Part shown: piece after piece, positions 1 to 8,996 of the stretch | Numbering within the stretch: position 1 is the stretch's first letter | Layout: each line of letters opens with the position of its first letter | Assembly: GCA_977006965.1 (NCBI GenBank) | Contig: OZ345355.1 | Location: 3,038,001-3,102,000 of the forward strand | Reading direction: 5' to 3' | DNA from: Phymatolithon calcareum | Lineage: Eukaryota > Rhodophyta > Florideophyceae > Hapalidiales | DNA length: 64,000 nucleotides | Notes under the pieces: model-generated | Database searches by the model: none | Told to the model about the DNA's origin: nothing | The model's input: only the letters and a program-made list of their open reading frames with translations | Translations under genes and position numbers: made by a program

Positions 1-876
1 TCTACTTCGACCTTTGTCGATGCTTCGCTCACCGTGCGAAACATCACCGTCGCTCCAGGGATCGTGTGTAAAATGGGTCAAACGCAGCGCCAATTGTGCT
101 TCATTGAACTGCAACAGCCTTACAAGTTCAGAAAAGATGATTTCACCCACGCACTTGTGCAGCAAAATTCGATGGACCCGAGCAAATGGTTTGCGCACGC
201 GCTTGTTCGGCAGCCTGATTCCGTACAGCAATTCGTTGACTACGGGTGGTACAAAACGTACGGATCACGCATTCCATACCGTGTGGAACATATGCCGATG
301 GTGCTCGTCTACCTTGATGACGAAGGGTTGTCGTTTGGACCTTCGTTTTCCGTGTTGCAATCTGTGGGACACTTGCTCGGTGCCGGTCCGGGGTACAGAT
401 TCAGCGTTCGACGGAAATTTGGATTGGCAGGTGAGGACAACAAAGTTCGGAAGGGCATAACAGCTGGGGCCACTATAAGCTTTGCAGGGTGCGCTGCGAT
501 GGGGGCACATGGTTTGCTGTTACTCATCGTAATTGCCAGGTTCTTGTTCGAGTTGGGGGCCCAGTTTGTGATTAGGCGGCAGCGCAATGATGACCCTACC
601 GCCGCTGAAGTGAAAGACTTGCCTTATCGGGCAGTGAAGGTGTCACGGCGATGGTTGGAGCATCTGGTTGGAAGGTCAGAGAGGTCGTTTCATGTTGCCG
701 GGGACGACGAAGTTCGACTTTTCGTTGCCGTCGTGGGGGATGATATCGCCAAAGTTGAGCTTCTCGTCGAGGCGGATGCGGAAGAACTGATGCGTGCTCG
801 GGGGCAATATGCGTCGACAAGCTTGTTGACTTTGTTTGGCGATTTGTATACTTTGAACAATCGTCGAGGCTTGTAA
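1..876 (+). CDS. Multi-pass membrane protein family, copy A (3' part; 5' end outside window)
   Basis: The frame is open from base 1 to TAA at 874-876 and encodes 291 residues. These match residues 243 to 540 of the intact paralogue at 33157-34779 almost throughout, with only scattered substitutions. The visible part has a long soluble region, one strong hydrophobic segment (AHGLLLLIVIARFLFEL, near residue 165 of this fragment) and a charged C-terminal tail of about 110 residues. I do not recognise the family. The tail has a single DLPYRAVK motif where copy B has two in tandem. No frameshift or stop is seen, so this copy may be functional, but its 5' half is not in the window. A membrane location is inferred from the hydrophobic segment; function is unknown. 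Confidence 0.7.
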   Translation, partial: STSTFVDASLTVRNITVAPGIVCKMGQTQRQLCFIELQQPYKFRKDDFTHALVQQNSMDPSKWFAHALVRQPDSVQQFVDYGWYKTYGSRIPYRVEHMPMVLVYLDDEGLSFGPSFSVLQSVGHLLGAGPGYRFSVRRKFGLAGEDNKVRKGITAGATISFAGCAAMGAHGLLLLIVIARFLFELGAQFVIRRQRNDDPTAAEVKDLPYRAVKVSRRWLEHLVGRSERSFHVAGDDEVRLFVAVVGDDIAKVELLVEADAEELMRARGQYASTSLLTLFGDLYTLNNRRGL

Positions 877-2177
877 ATGATCGCCGAAAACTTTCTACAC
901 TTTTCGAAGAACACCCTTTGTATGAGCAGCAAGGCCAGAGACGATGCGGAGGTATGGAAATCTTCTCAGATTTGCCCACCTCAATCCTGCCATCACCTAC
1001 CTCTTGAAATCATACACTGCGTGCAGACCACCGATGATGGCATGCACGCCACTACAAGACAACTACCGCCGGTGATCCGCATGAATCGATACCCATTGGT
1101 TTGTCGCGGCGACGCATCCACCACGCGCGATGACATCCGGGCGTTGATCGACATCGCTCATGACTGTCTTGGAGCCGCAACCAGTGGCAGTCGAGGAGCA
1201 GCGCCGCGCGAAGGATCCCCGTGCCGAGCCAGGTCGTTCGACACTGTCTCGAGCCGCAACTAGCGGCATTCGAGAAGCCGCCACGCGCTAAGACGCTCTC
1301 GCGACAACCTAGGTCGCCCGACAGCGCCGGGCGCCACAACCGGTGGCCGCCTGGAAGAACCCTTACGCGCGTGACGACCGGGCCAAGGACGCCTTTTGGA
1401 CGCTTTCCATGCGACCCTCTCATCAGGTTGCGCCACGCGGCGCCGGGCTGCGACAGGCCGAGACTCTGTGCGTCACATTCACAGGCGCGTACACCAGGCG
1501 GCGGTTGAAAACACAGCTGCACGCAGCGCAGAGTCTAAAGCTTGCGCGACAGTCTCACCGGCGCGCACAGTCGCCAGCAACTGCTCTAGAGTCCGAGCCT
1601 CGCCGATCGAAATTTCTATATCAAGCAAGACGCTGAAGAAACCTTGATCTCCAGCACACGCATCGCAAGCTTGCAGACGCGTTCACACGGAGTCACGCAC
1701 TTCGGAACGTGCCTGAACCGAGACGTGAACCGCGCGTAAGGCAGCGAACAGCGTGAGGAGCTTTTTGGTACACCGGCTGTCCTTTTCCCACAAAGGACTC
1801 GTGCGATATCTGATTTCTCGGCAGAGGCTAGACAGGTGAGCTTTTCGAGTTGGCAGCCCGCGTTCTTTTGTTGACCACCCACCCACCCTTCATAGTCTTT
1901 TGTAGTAGTAGTGAAGCTATCGCACGGCTACAACTACGGCAATCCGGTTCTCCGGCAAGCGGTGCTTGTCCGGGAGGATGTTCCTAAGAGTTACTGGACG
2001 GTGTCCGGGAACTCTAGTAAGGAGAAGTGCGACACTGCTCGCCTTCTCTGGGGAGCTAGACCGTTGGACGCCGTGAAAGCAAAGTCGCCAAAATTTCGGT
2101 TTTATGCTTCGAATAAAACCGCAGATCTTTCTAAGTCTGTCAAGGCAGGCAGTCTCCAAGCCTACCTCGCTATCACA
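877..2177. other. ~1.28 kb GC-rich insertion between the two genes of cassette A
   Basis: In cassette B the sequence after the membrane gene stop runs almost directly into the segment before the F-box remnant (34780-34860). In cassette A the same two flanks are separated by about 1.28 kb, from roughly 895 to 2175. The insert is GC-rich for this region and carries a degenerate tandem array. I see no transposase or RT motif and no clear terminal repeats. Open frames across it look like by-products of high GC. Confidence 0.5.
1165..1650. repeat. Degenerate ~80 bp tandem (minisatellite-like) array
   Basis: A GCCGCAAC-like core recurs at 1174, 1253 and, as GCCACAAC, at 1333, a period of 79-80 bp. 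Each is followed by a similar GGC-rich stretch and a CGCG/GACA stretch. Weaker echoes continue to about 1650 (AGTCTAAAGCTTGCGCGACA, CGAGACTCTGTGCGTCAC). Units are heavily diverged, so copy number (three clear, perhaps six) is uncertain. Confidence 0.5.
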
Positions 2178-2530
2178 ATGCTTCTCTGTCGCCATAACTG
2201 AAGTTGTGGGGGAAGGCGCTCATCAATTCTTAATGCTGTAATATGCACGAGTCTGAAGAACCACCCGTCTTTCTTTTGTTTGCCGCGATTGGTGCGCCTT
2301 CCCTCGTGTTTGCTGACAGATTGGTGAACACAATGTTGTGCATGTGTATACGCGTGGAGTGGAGGCTATCCGGAAAAATGTACCGTCGGCTTGAGGGTGC
2401 TCCCCCTCGACAACAACTTCGTGGAACGCAGTGCAAAATACATCCGGAATGAAAAATATTGCTCATCCTGTCGAAACAAGCCCCGTAAAGGATTGGCACC
2501 GCAACGACAGGAGCTTTGTTAGATAAGATA
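2178..2530 (+). pseudogene. F-box gene 5' remnant of cassette A
   Basis: From the TGAAGTTGTGGGGGAAGGCG block at about 2200 through 2500, this segment matches 34815-35110 and, more weakly, the leader of the intact F-box gene at 39595. The place equivalent to the intact ATG reads ATGAAAAATATTGCTCATCC (2451). Compared with MGNLCTSC, the second codon is changed and the Cys codons are lost by a one-base shift. Similarity fades soon after CGTAAAGG, and no F-box can be read. A short frame at 2243-2452 lies in the leader; a similar one exists at 34862-35071. I treat it as part of the duplicated leader. Confidence 0.6.
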
Positions 2531-2803
2531 TGGAGGACATAATGCTGTGGAACGTTAGGGCCACTTTGTTGGCCTCGTTGCTGAAAGTCTTTTTTCACCT
2601 GTGCGTTAGCCGCTGCTCCACATCGGAAGTCCGTTCATAACCTTGGAGGGCCGCTCATTTCGAGAACCTTGGCTTTCATGTGCCCTTTACTATGCAGTCC
2701 ATTCGATTAGTCCTATTCAACTAATGGAAAACGACGGGAAGCTTGGTGTACGCACCGGAGAGTTGTCGAATTGTCGAACAATAAGCTACAAGCACGTAGA
2801 TGG
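2531..2803. other. No gene seen; flank of the transposon nest
   Basis: Short spacer between the F-box remnant and the first hAT element. The last ~17 bases before the hAT element resemble those just before the right-hand copia direct repeat (both contain AAGCACGTAGA). The old copia element may therefore begin in this interval, but its outer end is not resolved. Confidence 0.3.
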
Positions 2804-3569
2804 CAGGGATTGGGAGCAGTATATTTTTCTGTATTGAAAGGAAGAGGCAAGGATCCAATTTTTATTGCAATAGAGCTCCGTATGCCAATACTACTGCAAT
2901 AAGCGACGACTACTGCAGCCAATATGACTACAACAGAACACAGAGTAAGCAACTAAGGCAGGTCACAAAGCCAACAAATGCTGCTCTTCAGCATTTTCCT
3001 CCACCTGTTCTGTTACTCTTGCACTCCGAGCATTTCCTCCACCCAGATCCCTTCTTGAAAGTAACAACTGATGGGGTGTTCTTGCAGTTTTCATTACGCG
3101 GACAAGCATAGACCAAGCACCGAACGTTGGTAGGAGTACATTCACGTTCCCCGCGAGAAGGCAGAATCTTGAACGCATCATCGCGTTTTGTCATGAGCGC
3201 TTTGACTACGAACTCGGGCTTCGGTTTTCGCGACATGGTCAAGAAATGATGGTAGCAGGAACAAAGAGGTTTGCAACCGTAAGGTGAAATGCTCACAGTC
3301 TTGATCAGTATATACAGAATTGTAAAATGGAAATAAGCTAAATGGCACACGTGAATGGACTGCATTACTTTCAGAGCCACTGGCGCGGCCGTTCTCAAAA
3401 TAAGTACTTCATAGTTCCAAGAATCTGTTCTGTAGCCACCAATACGTAACCAATACAGACGATCTGTAGCCACCAATACGTAAACCAATACAGACAGGCC
3501 ACTCAATATTACTGCAATAGAGCCATGCTAAAATATACTGCCAATTCAATATACTGCTCCCAATGCCTG
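2804..3569 (-). mobile_element. hAT-type DNA transposon, 766 bp, with TIRs and 8 bp TSD
   Basis: The left end reads CAGGGATTGGGAGCAGTATA. The right end, read on the minus strand, is CAGGCATTGGGAGCAGTATA, a 20 bp terminal inverted repeat with one mismatch. Flanks are GTAGATGG (2796-2803) and GTAGATAG (3570-3577), an 8 bp target duplication with one change, as hAT insertion produces. The target lies in the left copia direct repeat: the other copy keeps the uninterrupted site GTAGACGG at 22707-22714. Inside are a ~32 bp tandem duplication near 3430-3496 (GTAGCCACCAATACGTAA units) and a short Cys-rich ORF. There is no full transposase, so it is probably non-autonomous. Confidence 0.8.
2988..3236 (-). 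CDS. Small Cys-rich ORF inside the hAT element
   Basis: An ATG at 3236 starts an 82-codon frame. It begins MSRKPKPEFVVKAL and has seven cysteines in its second half, including YACPRNENC and WRKCSECKSN. A basic, cysteine-paired small domain would suit the BED-type DNA-binding end of a hAT transposase. The match is only by style; the canonical C2H2 spacing is not clear. The open frame extends upstream to 3506 without another ATG start. It could be a remnant rather than an expressed protein. Confidence 0.35.
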   Translation of the reverse strand: MSRKPKPEFVVKALMTKRDDAFKILPSRGERECTPTNVRCLVYACPRNENCKNTPSVVTFKKGSGWRKCSECKSNRTGGGKC

Positions 3570-3893
3570 GTAGATAGTCGAAAATAAATGGGCGAAAATT
3601 AAATTTTTTTCACTTTTTCCCGTAGTCAATTAAAAACTCGTAACACACTTTACCGTTTGCCCCACGGTGGCCTCCCGGTCACACCATAGGCAAGCAATGG
3701 CCCGTCTGCTTGACCTAATAAGGTTACAGAAACGAAAACAAGTTATCTTGTACGCGGTTGTTCTCTGCCCTTTTCTCCTTGGTGGCCTTGCACTATTCTT
3801 ACTTATTAATGCATCCAATTTCACCGTATTGGTTCTAACTCTACTCTATCATAGTTGAGTACCTTTTTATCAAATACAACTCGATAAGAGGAC

Positions 3894-5084
3894 TTTCACC
3901 GTTCCGACCCCATTGTCACATTCGGGTATCATATCATTCGATTTTGATCTCTTATTATAACGACTTTTTATTATGATATCGCTATGATATTTTGATGCAA
4001 TTTTGTTGGAACTTTTAAATATTGGAATGACTTAATGTCCTTTAGACTCTCTTTGACCTTACTCGGAGTGGTTTGCTCCGCTTATTCTTGTCTTCTCTAG
4101 CAAAGTGCGACGTCGGTTCGTCTTATATAGACGATGACCGCATCTTCTATTCTATATTAAACATATTTTTTACATATAAAAAGCCTGATTTAAGTTCCAC
4201 CTTCTATTTCATTTTTGAAATTTAATTTTGACAAATAGGACTACGATATACAGAAACTTTGCAATGACACTTGCAACACTCGTGTATTTGCATATATGGC
4301 ATTTTGCACTACAGGTGTAACATTTAGAGTAATGCGCAACGTAGAAATCATAATTATAGTACAAGTGTAACCATTGTAACAGTAAAATCGTTACAATTGT
4401 CCAGTGTATAGATGTTAACTTGCACTGTGTATGATTTCCCGATGTGCCCACAGTGGTAAATGAATTTTGACCATTCGTTATTGCTCATGATCTGCGTCAC
4501 TTCCCTCTCTCGAGATAAACAACGAAGGACAATCATCTGAACGTTGGGACTGTGCATGTAACGTTTGTGGGGTTGTGAATCACACAGGAAGACATACTGG
4601 GTTTTGTCGCGTTGTTCCCTGGCAAAACACCGAGGGTGCTGAGAAGCGGAGACTTTTATGGGAACACTGGATCAAAGATGACTTGGCAATATGATAAATT
4701 GATCACTAGAAGAATCTGGAAGCCTCGAAGCGGATTCCTAACCCGCCGCAGGCGCCGTCGAGGTGCTTACAGTGTAAGCAACTGCAAGCAGTGGTTCAAG
4801 AGTTTGCCCTTGGTGATCCTTAATGGTGTAAGTACGAATCGAAACCTACGGTACTGTAATGACTGTAATGCTATCTGTAAGGGCTTGCTGTAAATGCAAG
4901 CTGTAATGACAATTTGAAGGGAGCTTGTCTTGCAGGGAATGGAGGGTATGATAGTGGCGTTGGACGCCACAACGTTCAATCTTCGTTCCAGTCATATGAT
5001 ATAATAGCCATCCCATGTTGACGGCATTTTGAATATTACGCTGCATTATACGAAAGCGATTGCGGTCCACATACGCATGCCTAG
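3894..5084. other. ~1.19 kb insertion in the left copia LTR
   Basis: The right LTR copy is continuous where this one is interrupted. The left half (3900-4560) is AT-rich with no gene that I can see. The right half carries dispersed repeat copy 1 (4625-4975). I find no convincing terminal repeats or target duplication at the junctions, so the insertion may be composite. Confidence 0.5.
4625..4975 (+). repeat. Dispersed repeat R1, copy 1 (plus orientation)
   Basis: This segment matches the reverse complements of 5368-5775 and 6925-7330. Shared landmarks, in order, are a GAGAAGCGG-GACTTTTAT block, a TGACTTGGCA/ATGGATCA block, AGAATCTGGAAGCC, a GTGCTTACAGTGTAAGCA block, CCCTTGGTGATC, GTACTGTAATGACTGTAAT and GACAATTTGAAGGGAGCT. 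All three copies can be read as a peptide with RRIWK-SGF near its middle, which suggests decay from a common coding sequence. The family is unknown. Confidence 0.6.
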
Positions 5085-5367
5085 AATCGTGCATTGTAGT
5101 CCCCAAACGCCGACATTTTCAAACGTCCTTGGTTCCGAAGCCTTTACGTTCGATGCTCGCTATTACGCACAAACCACTCAGCGTTATTAGCCCCTTCTTC
5201 TCATCTGAATTTCATTCTTCCTTTCGGCTTCCGAACAAGCACTCAACCCCCACTTGCACGTGCTGGCGAGTTTGAACGGGCTTCACCTGATTATGGATGA
5301 GCCTGGCGCTTCCTCTTCCTCTACCTTCGTCCCGGTTCATGCGAACGATCCGGACCGTCGATATTGC

Positions 5368-5775
5368 GTCCAACACCACTATCATTCCCTCCATTTACGA
5401 TAACGCTAGCTCCCTTCAAATTGTTATTACGGCTTGAATTTACAGCAAGGCCTTACAGATAGCGTTACAGTCATTACAGGTCCGTAGGATTCGATGCGTA
5501 CTTACACAATGAAAGATCACCAAGGGCAACTATAGAACCGCTGCTTACAGCTTACAGCTGCTTTGCACTGCTTATATGTGCTTACACTGTAAGCACGGGC
5601 TAAGAAGCCGCTTCGCGGCTTCCAGATTCTTCCATTGATCCATTTTTCATAATGCCAAGTCATTCTTGATCCAATTCTTTTTCTATAAAGGTCGCCGCTT
5701 CTCGGCGCCCTCTGCGTTTTTGGCAGGGAAGAACCCGACCACAGCCAGTGTGCCAACTTGTGCGTTTAACAACCG
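5368..5775 (-). repeat. Dispersed repeat R1, copy 2 (minus orientation)
   Basis: Second copy of the family at 4625-4975, in opposite orientation and inside the presumed copia 3' region. Its minus-strand frame reads APRSGDLYRKRIGSRMTWHY, then GRIWKPRSGF, the same peptide as copy 1. It is closest to copy 3, sharing GGTCGCCGCTT(C)-CGGCGCCCTC and CAGTGT(G/A)CCAACTTGTGC. Confidence 0.6.
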
Positions 5776-6217
5776 CACAGTCTACGATTCATCGCTTCCT
5801 CGGCTCGTGCGCCTGCAGCTAATGCTAGACGTGGCCGTCGTGAAAAACTCCGGGCTGGTTGTAAGAATGTTCCCTAACGCCATATTCCGTCCACGTATGC
5901 ACCGGTGCCGACGAGGTGAGGCTAAATTGCTTTGAGTGCGCATGCGCGAGCAATATACATGCGAGAGCCTGCCGTTTCGCCCGCGCTCCGACGGCGTTAC
6001 TACGCGACAAGGCCTGCGAATGTCAGTAGCTATAGTGTTATCGAGCGTGTATATGATATCCTGGGATTTCCTTTCCGAGCAGAATGCGTTTTCATTTTAT
6101 CGATTCCCCAACGCTCCATGCAATCCCCTCTGTATCGACAATGCAGCGTTTACCGCATTAAAGAACAGCCAAAATATCCCTTTGTTTTGGAAATCATCCA
6201 CTAAAACATCAGTACGG
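5776..6217. other. No gene seen
   Basis: Spacer between repeat copy 2 and the copia RNase H remnant. Open frames on both strands overlap in conflicting frames and carry no motif I recognise. It may contain the decayed 3' untranslated part of the copia element. Confidence 0.3.
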
Positions 6218-6529
6218 TTAGCAATTGCGTTCCGGTATTTCTTCATGGGCGATCCATTCCTCGACGAGAGTTCGGAGTGTCGCAGTAGCGAGCATGCGAT
6301 GTAGCGCAATAACCTTTTTGTTCTTGGTTAATGCGTCCGCTATTTTGAGTTCACTTCGAATCCATCTGAGGCTCTCCAGTTCTGCAATGCGATACGCCTC
6401 GCGAATTCCGGAGATATCGAGGAGAAGAAAGTTCTCCATAATCGAATGTTGCGTCAAAATGGGCTCAAACGGCGTGCGGGAGTCGGTGAAGGCGCGAAGC
6501 GTGAGCTTTCTGGATAACGTCTGAAAATC
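6218..6529 (-). pseudogene. Ty1/copia RNase H C-terminal remnant
   Basis: The minus-strand frame reads RKLTLRAFTDSRTPFEPILT, then IMENFLLLDISGIREAYRIA, then LRWIRSELKIADALTKNKK, and ends near LRTLVEEWIAHEEIPERNC and a stop. The pattern T-D-S-R, E-x-x-L-L-x-D-I-x-x-I-R-E and W-I-R-S-E-x-K-x-A-D-A-L-T-K is the end of copia-class RNase H; the TDS Asp and ADALTK Asp are catalytic-type residues. The N-terminal half is missing or disrupted. It is in the right order and strand to be the 3' coding end of the copia pieces at 18.1-22.4 kb. Confidence 0.75.
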
Positions 6530-6924
6530 TGGATCATGTATGTAGCAATACTAACATATAAATTATAGCACGATCATATAAAATGAATTAAATTTTCCAT
6601 AATATAAAAATGTTTGAATCCGACATGTATTTAATATTATCATTGCTTCATATAGGCTCCCGATTTAGTGATGAACAGTACATTGAAGTTGTGTACTGAG
6701 GCAAAACTTGTATCGTACCTATGCGCAGCGGCATATAGTTCGGCAGCTAACACTGACCGTGAAACCCTTTTGCACTTCACCAACAACCAGGCCAAGATGG
6801 AACATGCGACCTTTGCGACGACATGTGGGATTACGTGGCCAAGTTGCGAAGATACGTCCCCGTTTGTGGTGAAGGAAGCGTCAGCGAAGACATGAACGTC
6901 AGGTCCACATTTCCGTCAACTGTG
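6530..6924. other. AT-rich spacer, no gene seen
   Basis: Lies between the RNase H remnant and repeat R1 copy 3, where more copia RNase H would be expected. The first part is AT-rich without conserved motifs. A plus-strand frame of 75 codons (6668-6895) has no recognisable domain. Confidence 0.3.
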
Positions 6925-7400
6925 GCGTCCAGCGCCACTGTCATACTCATCATTTCCAATAAAACTAGCTTCCTTCAAATTGTCATTACAGCTCGCTCTT
7001 TCAGATAGCATTACAGTCATTACAGTACCGTAGGTTTCGATGCGTACTTACACAATGAAGGATCACCAAGGGCAAACCCTAGAACAGCTGCTTTACACTG
7101 CTTACATGTGTTTACACTGTAAACATTAAAGTGGCGGCACCTGCGGCGGGCTATGGAAGCCGCTTTGTGTCTTCCAGATTCTTCGCTTGATCCATTTTCC
7201 ATTTTGCCAAATCATACTTTTATCCAATTCTTTTTCTGAAAAGGTCGCCGCTTCGCGGCGCCCTCGGCGTGTTTCCTCGAAACAACCCGGCCACGGCCAG
7301 TGTACCAACTTGTGCATTTCAAACCCCTCGTTAACAAACTCGTATTTTTCCGCTTTCATTTTCTCAAACGTCTCGTCCATCCGCTCATTTGGAAATTTGC
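6925..7400 (-). repeat. Dispersed repeat R1, copy 3 (minus orientation)
   Basis: Third copy of the family. The minus-strand reading is the longest of the three. It runs from ARLEEIKKKHVPHPSAVRIW (near 7590) through SGWTRRLRKMKAEKYEFV to LDKSMIWQNGKWIKRRIW and KTQSGF, with small frame breaks. This suggests that the repeat derives from, or has captured, the 3' part of a coding gene. Upstream coding-like sequence continues to about 7640 and may be part of the same unit or decayed copia. Confidence 0.5.
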
Positions 7401-7797
7401 GGGAACTGTTATGATAATTGTTTTTTCTAGAATTTCAGAAGAAGTTTTGAATCTCCATGATTTCGGAAGTGAACCAGAATGAACCAAGAGCGATTTTATA
7501 CTTGTTGCATCAGACTTGAGAAGAGGAACAAAATGGTACCAGATTCGCACTGCGGAAGGGTGCGGGACATGTTTTTTCTTTATCTCTTCCAAGCGTGCCT
7601 TAACCCATGTCTAGACAGACACGCGAACAGGACGATCAATCCTCAGTTTGTGATTGCGTCTCCTATTCAGTGCATTACTCTGTAAGCATATGCTGTACGG
7701 CACCAACAGCCAAAGAGGCAAGCACATGTACGAGTGGGACACGTGAAGATATTTTGCAGGAGTTTCATTGAAATTTAATAGCTATGATATTACATGT

Positions 7798-7802
7798 CCG
7801 AT
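7798..7802. repeat. Target site duplication of the Ty3 element, left copy
   Basis: CCGAT immediately precedes the left LTR and is repeated exactly at 18143-18147 after the right LTR, as expected for a 5 bp Ty3 integrase stagger. Confidence 0.9.
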
Positions 7803-8299
7803 TGTGGTAGCGTAGATCGGCGAATCGACGCCTCTAAGTGGTCCGGGAACGGTTGGCCGTAGAGGCCGTGCAAGGCTCCAGCGATTGGTCTCTCCCGATG
7901 GAGGATAGTGGCAGAGCAAACAACAAAACACACACACACGGACTTGGGATCCAATCGCAAGAGGACACAAACGTCCGTGCGCAGACACAGGGGCGAGGGT
8001 CCTAGGACCGAGGCTCGACCGACGGCGTAGAGTCGAGGTCGTACGCGGGGCCTTCCCTGAGGCGAAAGGTCCGCGAAGGTTGGAACTGAAGACGGTCGAT
8101 CTGGACCAAACACGGGTTGCCCCTTTTACTGAGGGCCGGCGGCCGAAAGCCCGCCATATATTACCAAATCGGTCTTATCATACTAGAAATAAACCTAAAC
8201 GGAGGGGACGACGGAGTCGAGGGCACAGCGTGTAAGCCCATGTGGGCTGTAATGGTGGGGAAAATCAAGGCCTCAGGGCCACCCATCCATACTACTACA
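7803..8299 (-). repeat. 3' LTR of the Ty3 element
   Basis: 497 bp, TGTGGTAGCG to CATACTACTACA on the plus strand. Mismatches against the other LTR are seen at 7823, 7840, 7949 and near 8297. It has a short CA run (about 7925-7939) and a TATATT box at about 8156-8161 that could serve transcription on either strand. Confidence 0.95.
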
Positions 8300-8314
8300 C
8301 CCTCCCCTCCTTAA
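8300..8314 (-). promoter_or_regulatory. Polypurine tract (plus-strand primer site)
   Basis: Plus-strand CCCTCCCCTCCTTAA reads TTAAGGAGGGGAGGG on the coding strand and directly abuts the TG of the 3' LTR, the position of a retroviral-type polypurine tract. The same 15 bases recur exactly at 10783-10797. Confidence 0.85.
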
Positions 8315-8996
8315 AGCCGCAGCATTCGGCGAGGCAGACGAGTCAGCAGGGACAAGGCCCTTACCCCTTCACTGCGAAACGGCGTTCATTTCGCCCGAGG
8401 AGGCCTTTTAGAAGGCCAGAATTGCACGAAAAAGGTAAAATTTCGAGCATTGCTCCGGCATAAATAGCGGCGCCGCCTCCTAGGCCCTGGCCCCCTCGCT
8501 CCCGCATACCGCTCTTCGTCAAGGTCAAGCACTGACCGTTCCTCGCCAAGGTCAAGCACTGACCGTTCCTCCTCGAAGAAGACGTCCACCAGTTCCCCAA
8601 CAAGACGCGTGCTGCGTCATGGTGTGCTGGGTTAGATCGCGGCTCAACGTCGACGTGCCATGTGACGTCGAACGCTCGCCGGAGTGGCGGCGACGCGTTA
8701 CTCGGGACTTGGAAGGCCCTGCCCTTGGCTCCGCAGCCGATTGGCGCCACCCGCGCCGCTGGAGCTGGCGCCGGGCCCTGTCCGATAGGGCGACCAAGCT
8801 CGGAAGGGGACATCCTGTCCCCGAGCATGTTGAGGCCGACGTTGCCCGTTTGCCGACCGCCGGCGAGGTGCGCTGAGCCGAGCGCTTCTACGACAGTTCG
8901 AAGGACGAGGCGTGGTGCCTCTCTCTTGGGCAATTCGACGCCCGTTGCCTCGATGGTCTTCCTCCGTTTGCACTCGATGTGCTGCCGAGCCCGGCT
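8300..8996. other. Leader side of the antisense ORF; short tandem repeat
   Basis: GC-rich sequence between the polypurine tract and the antisense ORF. A ~25 bp unit containing CAAGGTCAAGCACTGACCG occurs twice (about 8519-8543 and 8548-8572); each holds a short inverted repeat GGTCA/TGACC. From 8877 the frame of the antisense ORF is already open and reads AERFYDSSKDEAWCLSLGQ. It is closed upstream by TGA at 8874-8876, beyond which the same frame is open again from 8619. The true 5' end of that ORF is therefore uncertain. Confidence 0.5.

Larger units (their letters stand above)
3577..5214. repeat. Left copy of ~440 bp direct repeat (probable copia LTR), interrupted
   Basis: 3577-3893 (from GTCGAAAATAAATGGGCGAA) aligns with 22714-23020. 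The alignment resumes at about 5085-5214 (AATCGTGCATTGTAGTCCCC through CTCATCTGA), matching 23020-23140. The two copies differ at many positions and by small gaps. Right of 5214, read on the minus strand toward the repeat, is a purine-rich run (GAAAGGAAGAATGAAA), where a polypurine tract would lie before a 3' LTR. The interval 3894-5084 is an insertion. Confidence 0.6.

Noticed and set aside
2243-2452. MHESEEPP-type short ORF shared by cassettes A and B
   Set aside because: It lies in the duplicated F-box leader, and the version before the intact F-box gene has no ATG and is frameshifted.
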